Assembly: GCA_023213395.1 (NCBI GenBank)
Contig: CM041465.1
Location: 4,960,001-5,024,000 of the forward strand
Direction of reading: 5' to 3'
DNA: 64,000 nucleotides
DNA from: Cycas panzhihuaensis
Taxonomy: Eukaryota; Cycadophyta
Of this stretch, positions 9,723-20,422 are shown piece after piece (within the stretch, counting starts at the first letter, position 1; each line of letters begins with the position of its first letter). The notes under the pieces are model-generated. The model searched no databases and was not told the DNA's origin. It was given only the letters and a program-made list of their open reading frames with translations. The translations under genes were made by a program, and so were the position numbers.

Positions 9723-10061
9723 TTCTCATGGCGGTCAAGGCGGCAGAAAATCACTGCAGATTCTACTGCTGAAGTCGAATACATAGCTGCTTCTGAGACT
9801 AGCAAGGAGGTGATATGGCTTCGCAAATTATTACATACTTTGGATATCACCCAGACAGGTCCAACGCGCTTACATGTGGACAATCAGTCAGCAATCCACA
9901 TGGCCAAGAATCCTGTTTTTCATGATCGTACAAAGCACATTAGCACAAAAGTCCACAGGATCCGAAAACTGGTCCGTGACGGCACAATACAATTGGAACA
10001 CTGCCCCAGCGGATCAAGTGGTCGATATCTTCACCAAACCACCGCAAAGGGTGAAGTTTGA
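9723..10061 (+). pseudogene. copia C RNase H, joined to integrase by deletion
   Basis: The frame reads RRQKITADSTAEVEYIAASETSK, then IWLRKLLHTL, LHVDNQSAIHMAKNP and RTKHISTKVHRIR, the C-terminal half of a copia RNase H. These belong about 1.5 kb further from integrase in an intact element. The junction at about 9718-9725 follows QQGIK. RNase H degrades the RNA strand during cDNA synthesis. This fragment lacks its N-terminal half and has no RT beside it. Confidence 0.85.
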
Positions 10062-10555
10062 ACAGCCCGACAAGATGGCTCGGCTTAGGGCCTCCATCTC
10101 CAAGCGATTGAAGGAGATGGTACACAGACCAAAGATACTCTATCCCATTCGTGAAAACCCCTTGTGGGCGGAAGGATTAGAGTAAGTCTGCCTCTCCCAT
10201 TCATGAAAACCCCTCATGGGCGCGAAAGGAGTTGGGTTGTACTTGTTTCGAAAATCAGAACCTATGAAAACCTGAAAGGGCATGGGGAATGACGAAACGG
10301 TATATGGAGACTCGTGATTGAAGTCACAACCAACTTGTACTGCTTGGCTATCTGGCTACACTCAAAGAGCCGTCTGAGCCACTTCATAGAATAGGAAGTC
10401 AAGTCCGTGGGTTTTTATTCCCCCGAGCATTTTCCCACAAAAGTGTCTTGTAGGTTGTAGAAGTTTTTTCTCAATGTAATAATGAGGCTATAATGAAGAC
10501 CTCATAGATTAAAATAGGATAAAGGAAAATGACCTTCTGCCATTAAGGGGGGGAT
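10062..10555 (+). other. copia C 3' untranslated region and polypurine tract
   Basis: No gene is seen. A short block, CCCATTCRTGAAAACCCC, occurs twice, near 10143 and 10197, about 54 bp apart. At 10545-10554 AAGGGGGGGA forms the polypurine tract that primes plus-strand synthesis, directly before the LTR start TGTGACGATG at 10556. Confidence 0.6.
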
Positions 10556-10997
10556 TGTGACGATGTTAATGTCACATGGTCATTTCATGAAGTTAGAATT
10601 AGATAAAGTCACTTTTGTGTTTATAACTTTAGGATAAAGTGACTATGCCTAAGTCACTTAAGTGAAATGACATAAAGTTCATTTCATTGTAATTTCATGT
10701 AATCTCATTTGAATGTCATTGGGAGGGAAAACTCAAATTCCAAACCCTAATGAGCATCCTCATTATATAAGCTGAAATTACATGGAGAGTGATCATATTC
10801 TACACTTCTCCTCTTTGAGCTCAAGCTATTAGCATTCTCTTGTTGACTACATTGTGCTTGTCTCTACTATTTGCCATTGTGTAGTGTTAGTGCACTAGAT
10901 TCCTAGATCCATTCCCTCAACAAGAAATCCGCCAATACCTAATATAGTGGAAGACTCTCAACCATGAAGAAGCCACTTAGGAATCTAAAAATTGGTA
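10556..10997 (+). repeat. 3' LTR of copia C
   Basis: It starts TGTGACGATG immediately after a G-rich polypurine tract. A TATA-like CATTATATAAGC lies near 10765. The right end is uncertain because element D is inserted next to it. A candidate end lies just before ATTGGTACCAAC at 10991. No matching 5' LTR was found in the window. Confidence 0.65.
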
Positions 10998-11002
10998 CCA
11001 AC

Positions 11003-11541
11003 TGTTAAACCTCATAGTTTACCTTATGTTTATAATGTTAAGCTAATGTACTTTCTATTCTTGTATTATGTGTGCACTTTTGCACTTTTTGTACTTTAGG
11101 TGTAACTTTATCACTTAAGTGATAAAGTACACACCCACTTTATGTCTAGTGACATAACGTTGTAACTTAAGGGTCAAATGACCCCCTTGCACTTTTGCTC
11201 ACATGAGCTCCCAATGGACACTTGTCCTACATGCAAGCATGCATTGCATGATTGACACTTGTCAATCATGCAATAGCCTTTGGTCTCTCATCTTCTTCTA
11301 TTTAAAGAGGCCTCTCTTCATTGTTGCTCATCTTGAGAGGAGGAGCTCATTGTTATTCTGTCAGTTTGCTAATCAAGCTGAAGCATTCTTTGGTGGTTGG
11401 ACTAATTCCAACTCCCATTTCTGGTATCTTGATCTTGCTCCTATTTCTCTGTGTTCTTTATGTTTTATGCTTCATGCATTTGTGATATTGTGCTTTTACT
11501 TATGATCTTGGGACTAATGTGGCTTAATGCCCATTTTCACA
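11003..11541 (+). repeat. 5' LTR of copia D
   Basis: It runs from TGTTAAACCTCA to CATTTTCACA. Near its middle is CTATTTAAAGAGG, a likely TATA region. It is followed after TT by the primer binding site. Its partner is at 18079-18616. The LTR would carry promoter and polyadenylation signals. Confidence 0.95.
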
Positions 11542-11543
11542 TT

Positions 11544-11554
11544 TGGTATCAGAG
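11544..11554 (+). promoter_or_regulatory. primer binding site of copia D
   Basis: TGGTATCAGAG matches the complement of the 3' end of plant initiator methionine tRNA, the usual copia primer. It lies two bases after the LTR. Confidence 0.9.
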
Positions 11555-13922
11555 TTGAAAGGTTTCTGAACTTAGTTTGTTTAAGCACTGTTAGTTTGTT
11601 ATCTTTGTCTTCTGTTCTTGAAATCATGCCTTTGGACTATCCTCTGTCCCTGCACTTGAAGAAATCCATTTTTGTACTGTCTTTCCTACATTCTGAAGAC
11701 ACACAGTGCCTGTCCAAAGCTGAGCATAAAGGACCTGCATGCAAGGACTGTTCAAACCCTGCACAGAAGAGGATTCACAGACCAAGTCAGTGCCCAGTCA
11801 GCAGCCGGCTCAAAACCCCGCCTACTCGGTGTCCGGTCATCAAACAACAGTCGCCGCCCGCCCACTCACCGCCGAGTCAAGACTCAACATCGCTACCAAG
11901 ACATAAGACATCATTCAGATTAGCGATACCAAGATCGGCCTTGTCGATTAGCGATGCCAACTCAACACTGCTCATTTCAAGCACACAGCAACACTCTCTC
12001 TGCCAAGCCAAAATTTTGCCCAGTCATCACACTGCCAACTCAAGAAGTCGTCTAATCATCGGTACGCTTGTCACCGCCCATTTAAGAACCGGCATTGCTA
12101 CCAAGAAGCGCCAACTCAAGATCGCCATCAGATTAGCAATGCCAACTCAGCAGGTTGTCCAATCATTAGTGCACAGTTGTCACTGCCCATTTAAGAACCC
12201 AAAGATTGCTACCAAAGAACATCGCTAACTCAAGATCGTCCTGGCCACCGCTAAGTCAAGACATTCTTTGAGTCAAGACACGCCAAATTACTATCTCGGC
12301 CACATCACATTTTACCAACAAGAAGACATCGCCCGATTAGCGATGTCCACTCAAGACCTACCACTCGATGTCCAACAAGATATCGCTAAGTCATCGCCAC
12401 AAGATATCGCCTCTTCTCAAGAGCCCAAGACAAGGTGCCAACCTAGTCATCATCGCCACTGCCCAAGTCAAGATATCGTCCTCTCAAGAAGCCAACAAGA
12501 TAGTGCGCCAAATCATCATCGCCAAACATCGCCTAATCAAGAAGATATTGCCTAGTCATGCCCGATCGGCCTGCCAAGAGACCAGTCGGCCAAGATAAAT
12601 ACATCGCCAACAAGAAGGTTAACTCAAAGAAAGTGCCAACCAAGAAGCGCCAACTCATTTCAAAGATTGGAAAATCAACCCCTTGAAAGCATATTTTCAA
12701 CAATATGCTCATGTGAATCAAATTTTTTTAAGAGAATTTTTTTTACTTAAATTTCTCAAAGGGGGAGTCTTAAAAGACTTTAAGTCTTTATAGCTGGGCC
12801 TACTTGAAGATTTTACAGACATTGGCAGTCTTGATTACCTTAAGAAATCTGTTTTCTTTTAGTGAGATTTAATCTCACTTATAAAGTCTTTTTAAGTGGT
12901 TCTTAAAAGTACCTTTTTGTACTTACTGTTTTAAGCTCTTTTAGCACACTTTCATGCTATTAAAGCATCATTGAGCTTAATTAATGTAATCAAAAGGCAT
13001 ATCTACATTGTAAAGGTGAAGAAAATTACCACCTAACTTCATTTTTTGGCACCTTGCATGGTGACCTTGGCCTTCTTAAGTTCAAAAAGGGAAAGGCTCA
13101 TTGTGAAAACTTAATAAAATCACAATTTTCTTGGATTGTTGAGACATTTTTAAGTCTCAACAGCTGCTGCGTGGAGTTTGTGTTGGCTTTGGAGCATTTC
13201 TTGAGTACACCTTTCTTGTGGCTTCATCACTTCATCAGATTTTGAAGGTTAAAAGGAACCCATTTTTGTTGTCTTCATCAAAGGTTCCTTACATCATTTT
13301 CTTTTAAGTACTCAAAGTACTTTATCATTGTACTCAAGCATACATAGCACCTCACTTGGATCATAAAGCACTTGAAATCCTTTTTGTGCTCATTCTTTCA
13401 TTGCTTCTTAAGAAGCATTCTTTGTAAGCCAAAAGGCATAAAAATCCAACTAAGAAGATATTAAAAATTCACTTAGACTTATTTAAAAGTGAATTTAAAA
13501 TCTGTTGGAGAGGCTCGAAAAAGGTTCAAACCTTGCCCCTAAATTAACCTTAAGCTTGGTGCATTCCCTAGGCGACCAACCGATCGCATTTGGCCGCACG
13601 ACAATTAAGGTTGCTTGAGGGAGAGGAGGTTCGAAAAGGGTGTTATTGGGGCTGTGAATCCCAGGGAAAGCATGGTACGTCCATGCAGATCAACCCTACC
13701 TGCCTTGTCCTAGATTTAACTTGGTCAACATTTGGATCTTCTCTATAAGATCAAGTTGGACCAACTCTATAGCCTAGTCCTGCACCCCTCATCATTCCAT
13801 TCAATTGTTGGATCTTCTAGTAAGATCAGGACTGTTGGTCTTGTTAGAAGGTGGAACTTAAGCGACGAAAGCTTTGAGTTTCCAAGTTATCTGCTACCTT
13901 CAAGTGTTAATCAAGTGGAAAG
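11555..13922 (+). other. long leader of copia D with a repeat-rich segment
   Basis: This 2.4-kb stretch lies between the PBS and gag. From about 11880 to 12660 it is C/A-rich and made of degenerate short repeats: AACTCAAGATCGC, GATTAGCRATGCCAA, AAGATATCGCC and CATCGCCAA. A larger unit starting YGCCCATTTAAGAACC occurs at 12075 and 12186, about 111 bp apart. Open frames cross it (11527-12228 and 12268-12555) but look like products of the biased composition and match no known domain. From 12720 to 13560 the sequence is A/T-rich with nothing recognisable. Confidence 0.6.
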
Positions 13923-14819
13923 ATGGCTGCCATAAACATGCTTAACGCATGTACCATAAGGCTAACGGGGCAATCAAATTATCAAGAATGGAAAAGAATC
14001 ACAAAAAATCTCTTGATAATGAATGAATTTTGGGGATATGTTTCTGGAAGAATCCCCAATCTTGCACCTGTGGATAATAATGATTAAAATCAACCTGCAC
14101 CTGTGGATGATGAATATGTTGCTGCATGGGAGGCCAAAGACGAAATTGCTTTGGCATTCATTCGTATGGTTGTGGACATAAATGTAGACCAAAATATTTC
14201 TTCTACAAAATCTTCTAAAAAAGCATGGGACACATTGTCCTCTTTGTATGAAAGGCGAGATGAAGCTCGCATTTTGATGATAAAAGCAAAATTGTACTCC
14301 ATCAAATTTGTAAAGCCAATGTCGATTCTTGTCCTCCATTAAGGAGGTTTGTAATGAATTAAATATTTTAGGTAGTCCAGCTACAAGAGATGAAATCGTA
14401 GCCTCCATCACAAGAGCATTACCAAAGGACTACAACGGCTTTATATCATCAACTACACGAGATGGTTCACTAAGGGAGATGACATTCAATGAACTTGAAA
14501 GCTTATTGCTTCAAGAAGAACAAATTTATGCTAAGGATAATGAAGAACCATCTACAACGGTGCTTTCACAAACAAGGGCAAAGGCAAATCAAAAATCCAA
14601 AACTACATTCACAAAGCAGTTTGGAAATATGAACATTGGATCTTCCAAGTCCAATGTCGTATGTCATTATTGTGGCAAACCTGGCCACATTGCACCTGAT
14701 TGCAGAAAGAAGCAAGCAGATCTTCAAAGACAACAAAGAAGAAGAAGCACCATGTGGTCAAAGACAACAATGACCCACGACAACGGTTTCAACAAAGGTT
14801 CCAATGACGGATCACTGTG
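13923..14819 (+). pseudogene. copia D gag with zinc knuckle
   Basis: Gag opens at the ATG at 13923 (MAAINMLNACTIRLTGQSNY, then WKRITKNLLIMNEFWGYV), a typical copia gag N-terminus. A stop occurs near 14084 and a frameshift near 14330. The UBN2 core continues (KKAWDTLSSLYERRDEAR, VCNELNILGSPATRDE, LPKDYNGFISS, MTFNELESLLLQEEQ). The zinc knuckle CHYCGKPGHIAPDC is at about 14671-14712. Gag forms particles and packages RNA. Three or more lesions make this copy non-coding. Confidence 0.9.
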
Positions 14820-15424
14820 AGAATCCCCCTCGACCAAATCGAGGTGCCTATTGAGGAGGTCCAAGAGGTGGGCGGGGTCAAAGAGGTGGCTACCAAAGCC
14901 ATTTTAATAAGTTTGCCAATGAAGACAAACTGTTTTATGCATACCAATCATGCAACATTGACAACACTTGGATCGTCGATTCAGGAGCTTCTCAACATAT
15001 GACAGGGAGTGAAGAACTCCTATGCAACATCAAGGAAGGTAAAGGTCAATCAGTGACCTTTGGAAACGCTGAATCAGTTGAGATTTCAGGAATAGGCACC
15101 ATAGCTCCTTTTCATTCTCCTCAAAATCCTTCCTCATCATTTCCCAACAAAGGATGCCTACTTCATTCCTTCTATGGAGAAGAATCGCTATCTCATAGCC
15201 AGTTGAACAAGCAACACATGAGCGTACTATTTAAAAATGGGAAATGTATCATTTGTGACAAAGATGATCAGATCGTAGTTGTAGCCTATGAGGATCAAGG
15301 TCTTTACAAGTTAGATGCCAATAACATTACTCTTGATTTTGCTTACTCTGGTTCCACATCTTTGTCAAAAATTCAGTTATGGCATCAATGTCTAGGACAT
15401 TTAAGCCTAGACAATCTGAAGTAG
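14820..15424 (+). pseudogene. copia D protease and pre-integrase domain
   Basis: The active site reads TWIVDSGASQHMTGS at about 14970-15012, with DSGA catalytic. The frame from 14999 to 15424 continues as protease and the gag-pre-integrase domain (VTFGNAESVEISGIGTI, SVLFKNGKCIICDKDD) and ends at LWHQCLGHLSLDNLK, the first His pair of the integrase zinc finger. A frameshift precedes the active site, and a stop follows at 15422-15424. Confidence 0.85.
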
Positions 15425-16394
15425 ATGATAAACAAAAGCATGGTGAATGGGCTTCCAAAGATGTATGGTTCAAAATGTCTTTGCGAAGCTTGCATAATGG
15501 GGACACAAAGGCAAAGCATGGCGTGCATCTTATCCTTTGCAGTTAGTTCACTCAGACTTGTGTGGACCCATGTCCACCCAATCCTTTGGAGGAGCATTGT
15601 ACTACATATCTTTCATTGATGACTTCTCTCACAAAGTCTGGGTCTACTTCCTAAAGCAAAAATCAGAAGCCTTCTCCAAGTTCAAAGAGTTCAAGGTGAA
15701 AGTAGAAAATGAATCTGGCTATTCTATTGGCACATTAAGGTCAGATAATGGAGGTGAATTCACTTGAAATGAATTCAACCAATTTTGCAAGGGTAATGGA
15801 ATTCGGAGACAACTCATAGCTCCTCATACTCCTCAGCAAAATGGAGTCTCCGAGAGGATGAATAGAACTTTGGCTAATAAAGCCAAAACAATGATGCATG
15901 CAAAAGGGCTTCCAAGAGCTTCGGGTCAAGCATTTCATACAACCTATGTGGCCAATCAAGTCCTACAACAAATAGCCACCGATATCACACCTAAGGAGGC
16001 ATGGTCTGGAAAGAAGCCAACTATCAGCCATTTGAGGACATTCGGATGTACAGCGTATATGCACATACCAGGTCAACAAAGAACAAAGTTGGACAAACAT
16101 AGCCTCAAATGCATTTTTGTAGGATATGCAATCCATAGCAAAGCCTACAAGTTGTATGATCCAGTTGGGAGAAAAATGCATCTCTCAAGAGATGTAATCT
16201 TTGTTGAGGATGATCAAAAAGAGTTGGATATGGCATCAATCCAACCCCCCATTGACAAAGGGAAAAAGATTGTTGAGGACTTCCCTTCCTCTCAATCTTA
16301 TACACCATGTTCTTCATCTGCACCTCCTGTACCATCTACTTCATCTTCTTCTGCTCCACTTGAACCTTCCACTTCATCTTACTCCTACACTTAG
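15425..16394 (+). pseudogene. copia D integrase
   Basis: This contains the zinc finger Cys pair (CLCEACIMG), a frameshift near 15530, then the catalytic core: LVHSDLCGPM (Asp 1), SFIDDFSHKVWVYFL, LRSDNGGEFT (Asp 2) with a stop at 15765-15767, GIRRQL and NGVSERMNRTL (Glu 3). It continues through the conserved LRTFGCTAYMHI, CIFVGYA and LSRDVIFVEDD region and a Ser/Pro-rich linker, ending at a stop at 16394. All three catalytic residues are readable, but the frame is broken at least twice. Confidence 0.9.
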
Positions 16395-17260
16395 ACCAGA
16401 AGATATTGAGGTTCATGCCACATCATTTCAGAAGTTACCTAAGTGGTACACTCAAACGGTATGGGATGGTCATATCATTGAAGGGAAACGTCCATCAAAG
16501 TATAGGCGAAACAAACTTTGCACTTATGGTCAAGTGCTTTCTATTCATGAGCCTACCACCTTTGCAGAGGCTTCACAAAGTGATAGTTGGAAAGCAGCCA
16601 TGGATGAGGAGATTCAATCCATTCACAAGAATGGTACTTGGGACTTGGTTGAATTGCCTCCACACAAACAGGCAATAAGTTGTAAATGGGTCTACAAGAC
16701 CAAATTCCATCTCGATGGGACACTCAAGACGTAAAGCAAGACTTGTAGCAAAGGGGTTCAAGCAAAAGGAAGGAATTGATTACGAGGAGACCTTTGCACT
16801 GTAGCAAACATGAACACCATCGGACTTCTCTTGGCCTTAGCCGCACAATGCAAATGGCCCGTATATCGATGGACGTGAAGAGCGCCTTCCTCAGCGCGAT
16901 CTTCAAGAGGAGGTGTACTTGGAGCAACCTCACGGTTACAAGGAACAAGGCAAGGAGCATATGGTATGTCGCTTCAAGAAGGCTTTGTATGGGTTGAAGC
17001 AAGCTCCTGTGGCATGGTACGCAAAAATCGATGAATACTTTTTGAGACATGGGTTTCATCGATCCACATCTGATCCAAACTTGTATATCAAACATGAACA
17101 TCACCATGTCATTTATGTTGCCTTGTATGCAGATGACTTAGTGATCACGGGTGATGACATTAAGCTCATCAATGTTCTCCAGGATGATTTGAAGAGAAGT
17201 TTTGAGATGATTGATCTTGGACTTCTCCATTATTTTCTAGGCCTTGAGGTATGGCAGTAG
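16395..17260 (+). pseudogene. copia D reverse transcriptase
   Basis: The RT starts with SDSWKAAMDEEIQSIHKNGTW and CKWVYKTKF, shifts frame near 16730 at KARLVAKGFKQKEGIDYEETF, and is scrambled through 16800-16910. It recovers with MYLEQPHGY, FKKALYGLKQAPVAWY and the catalytic YADDLVITGDD, ending at YFLGLEVWQ with a stop at 17258-17260. RT copies element RNA into cDNA. The catalytic motif is intact, but upstream lesions prevent expression of the whole domain. Confidence 0.9.
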
Positions 17261-18070
17261 CCAGGCTATATCTTTATTTCCCAAGCAAAATATTCTTGGG
17301 ACATCTTGCAGAGATTCAGGATGCACAACTGCAAGACAGCGCCTACACCCATGGAGAACGGCACCAAGCTTTCTCTTAATGAGGAAGCTGAACCAGCAGA
17401 TTCCGCTCTTTATCGACAGTTGATTGGTAGCTTGATATATCTCACCAACATTCGTCCAGACATCTCATTTGCAGTTGGGATTTGCTCTCGCTTCATGTCT
17501 CAACCCAATCAGAAGCATTGGCAAGCAGCAAAATGCATACTCAAGTATATCAAAGGAACATTGCAGCTTGGACTTGAGTATGTACATAAGGAGAGCTTCA
17601 CTTTAGAGGGTTCTCGATTACGATTGGCGAGGATGCGGGATAACAGGAAATCTACCTTGGGTTACTGTTTCACCCTTGGTTCAGCAGCTGTTTCATGGAG
17701 TTGCAAGAAGCAACCAAATGTTACCTTGTCCTCCACTGAAGCAGAGTACAAAGCTGCAGTCAGTGACTGTGAGGCTATCCGGCCGACGGATTCTTGGTGA
17801 GCTTGATTTCAGCAGCAGGCTGACCAAAGATTCATTGTGACAATCAGAGTGTCCTCAAGCCAACTAAGAATCTAGTCCTCCACGCACGGACCAAACATAT
17901 TGAAGTTCACCATCATTTCATCAGGGAGCATGTACACAGTGGTGAGATCACTCTTCAATATCGAGCAACGGAGCAGCAGACGGCAGATATCTTTACCAAG
18001 CCACTTGGTAGAGACAAATTTGTAAAATTTAGAGATGGTCTAGGAGTCCAACTCAACATTATAAACAATA
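17261..18070 (+). pseudogene. copia D RT C-terminus and RNase H
   Basis: After a stop the frame resumes at 17306 with APTPMENGTKLSL, YRQLIGSLIYLTNIRPDISFAVG, SQPNQKHWQAAK and the RNase H part (STLGYCFTLGSAAVSWSCKKQPNVTLSSTEAEYKAAV). It is frameshifted near 17790, after which the terminal motif (TKHIEVHHHFIRE, TADIFTKPLGRDKF) can still be read to about 18040. The expected Asp region near 17620 is altered by a small rearrangement. Confidence 0.85.
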
Positions 18071-18616
18071 AGGGGGGGTGTTAAACCTCATGGTTTACCT
18101 TATGTTTATAATGTTAAGCTAATGTACTTTCTATTCTTGTATTATGTGTGCACTTTTGCACTTTTTGTACTTTAGGTATAACTTTATCACTTAAGTGATA
18201 AAGTACACACCCACTTTATGTCTAGTGACATAACGTTGTAACTTAAGGGTCAAATGACCCCCTTGCACTTTTGCTCACATGAGCTCCCAATGGACACTTG
18301 TCCTACATGCAAGCATGCATTGCATGATTGACACTTGAAAATCATGCAATAGCCTTTGGTCTCTCATCTTCTTCTATTTAAAGAGGCCTCTCTTCATTGT
18401 TGTTCATCTTGAGAGGAGGAGCTCGTTATTCTGTCAGTTTGCTAATCAAGCTGAAGCATTCTTTGGTGGTTGGACTAATTCCAACTCCCATTTCTGGTAT
18501 CTTGATCTTGCTCCTATTTCTCTTTGTGTTCTTTATGTTTTATGCTTCATGCATTTGTGATATTGTGCTTTTACTTATGATCTTGGGACTAATGTGGCTT
18601 AATGCCCATTTTCACA
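18071..18616 (+). repeat. PPT (18071-18078) and 3' LTR of copia D
   Basis: AGGGGGGG directly precedes TGTTAAACCTCATGG at 18079, the 3' LTR start. The LTR ends with TTTTCACA at 18616 and is followed by CCAAC, the same 5 bp as before the 5' LTR. It lacks a few bases near 18420 relative to the 5' LTR. Confidence 0.95.
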
Positions 18617-19260
18617 CCAACAACATATGAATCTTCCCATGTTTTGAGGGCAAAGCATGTTTTCAAGGGGAGGGACTTGTAGCATTCCTTCTCTAGATGA
18701 TTGACTTGATTATACAATCTTCATTATTCATTCTGGCCGACTTCATAATGCAATTTTCATTGCTTATTCTGGCCAACTTCATTATACAGTTTTTATTATT
18801 TTGGCCGACTTCATTTCTTATTCTGGCCGACCTTAGCTATGGTTTATGGCCGACTTCATTAATTAAATTCTAGGTGCCTATATATAAAGCCTTTTGACTA
18901 AAGACTTAAGCAACAATTAAAGTTCTCTATCCGCCATATTTTCGGCCTTAAGGAGTTGCTTTTAGGAGGGCACCTCAACTAAAAGAGGAAGCCAGTGCCT
19001 CAATTTTACTTATTATAAGTTTGGTATCATTTGTACATACATTATTGGTATTATTTCACTTTAATATTTAGCCTATTTGGATTATAAAATTGTGGATATT
19101 TTATTTTTCACTTCAATATTTGTTTTTAGTGCATGTTGTCCCAATTTTGAGATGCTTCCCTTAATAGTGCATTTTTCCTAAGCTACCAAGTTTTGCCATG
19201 ACTTTAAAAACTCCCGACACTTGCCAAACCGAAGGCTACCTATACAAAACTCTAGTAGAT
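18617..19260 (+). repeat. LTR-like remnant with PPT and PBS-like ends
   Basis: CAAGGGGAGGGA at 18664-18675 looks like a polypurine tract and is followed by TGTAGCATTCC at 18679, a plausible LTR start. A TATA-like CTATATATAAAGCC lies near 18871. TTTGGTATCA at 19020-19029 resembles a primer binding site. These could be a PPT-LTR-PBS block, which would need recombined or tandem elements. The motif TTCTGGCCGACTTCAT recurs about four times between 18735 and 18860. No CA end before the PBS-like site was found, and no coding sequence is seen to 19260. Confidence 0.4.
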
Positions 19261-19487
19261 AGTCTTGCATGTGGATATTATATGTATTCGAGGTGTGAAT
19301 TCCCCTTGGAATTCCCACATTGACTAAGAAATAGCTATAAAAAGTTGTTTCCCCTTTTCATCTTTCATCTTTGTCCAAAGAGTGACCAAAAAAATGTCTA
19401 AATTGTTGCTACTTTTTCGATTTTAGTTAAATACTACAACATCCTATAATATTTTCTAAAGTTCTTGAGTCTGCCATAACATACTTT
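19261..19487 (+). repeat. first unit of a 227-bp tandem duplication
   Basis: The unit starts AGTCTTGCATGTGGATATTA and ends CATAACATACTTT. The second unit begins at 19488 with AGTCTTGCATGTG, is interrupted by element E at 19530 and resumes at 24756 with AATTCCCCTTGG through about 24950. The unit contains TAGCTATAAAAAGTTG, a possible TATA box, so it may be part of an old LTR. Confidence 0.85.
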
Positions 19488-19529
19488 AGTCTTGCATGTG
19501 TATATTATATATATTCGAGATGTGAATTC

Positions 19530-19745
19530 TGTTGAGATATAATGTTTTATCTAAAAAAGAAAGGGGGTCATGTTAGGACCACCTTTAATGTACTCATAAG
19601 ATCATGCCACTTGGCAGTCTGAGAGTGATCGGTTACATTAGAAGTTGTAACCATCACATCATTGATGTATACTTAAGGAGATTGAATCTCAATAATATCA
19701 AGTACTATTTTCTTCTCTGTTTAAGTTATGCTCTGTTTTTCATCA
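19530..19745 (+). repeat. 5' LTR of copia E
   Basis: It begins TGTTGAGATATAATG and ends GTTTTTCATCA. It is directly followed by the primer binding site. The 216-bp length is short for a copia LTR but matches its partner exactly in length. Confidence 0.95.
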
Positions 19746-20422
19746 TGGTATCAGAGCAGGCCAGTTTAAACTGATTCCTTTTCTGATGAATTTCTTCTGT
19801 CGAGACAACTCAGTTAAGAGTGCAAGAAGGAGACAAGGCAATAGGACTTTCCTGCAAGTCAGAGATCATCATTTTTTCTAGTGTACGGAACCGTACGGTT
19901 CTGTACGGGCGTGTATGGACGGGAATTTTTTCGAAGTGTCAGATCGAATCGAAATTTGGTGGGGAGATAGACCAGAGGACGCTGAAGACATTTCTCTTCT
20001 GGAGCCGATTCATCTAAGGTCGTTTTGAAGGCCAAATCGATCCCGAACCAATCCACGAGGGTTTGAAGGAATTTTCTCAAAAATCTTCTCGATTTGCTCA
20101 TAAAATCGGGTAATTCCAGTCATAAACTCTTCTTAGCATTAATACCTTCGATTTGCATCCACATTTGAAGATTTATTTCAAGAATTTCTTAGTATTTCTT
20201 CAAAAATTTGACTTTCTGCCCTAGCCGCCGTTTTTCCTTCCGGAGCAGATTTCTTCCAACCGAAAACCGATTTTGAAAAACCGACTTCAGATTTAGGTAG
20301 GCGACTAAGAAACCTCGATTTTGAGGTATTTTTTCATTTTGGCCGTACACCTATGGTTCCGTACGGAATTCTGTACAGTTGTACGGACAGACTTCAAATC
20401 CTGTCCTTTGACCTGAAAAATA
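19746..20422 (+). promoter_or_regulatory. PBS and leader of copia E with GTACGG palindromes
   Basis: TGGTATCAGAGC at 19746-19757 is an exact initiator-Met tRNA binding site. The leader then carries two clusters of GTACGG-type words: TGTACGG, CCGTACGG and TGTACGGG at 19882-19910, and CCGTACAC, CCGTACGG, TGTACAG and TGTACGGAC at 20343-20388. CCGTACGG is a perfect palindrome. Similar clusters occur in the leaders of F and J. A role in RNA dimerisation or packaging is only a hypothesis. Confidence 0.7.

Larger units (their letters stand above)
6785..10997 (+). mobile_element. Ty1/copia element C, internally deleted
   Basis: This is a plus-strand copy of the A/B family with leader, gag (7690), zinc knuckle, protease, part of integrase, RNase H, polypurine tract and 3' LTR. 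The end of integrase and the whole RT are missing: integrase passes straight into RNase H near 9722. No 5' LTR or PBS was recognised, so the left limit is approximate. Element D is inserted immediately to the right, at 10998-11002. Confidence 0.75.
11003..18616 (+). mobile_element. Ty1/copia element D, structurally complete
   Basis: This 7.6-kb element has LTRs of 539 and 538 bp, the 5-bp target duplication CCAAC at 10998-11002 and 18617-18621, a PBS and a PPT. The domain order is gag, protease, integrase, RT, RNase H, which is the copia order. The LTRs differ at only around ten positions, so insertion is fairly recent, yet gag and pol carry many stops and frameshifts. The leader of 2.4 kb is unusually long. 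It is inserted at the right edge of element C. Confidence 0.95.

Noticed and set aside
11527-12228. 233-residue open frame in the leader of D
   Set aside because: It begins in the LTR and spans biased repeat sequence with no domain; not annotated as a gene, though noted as worth checking.
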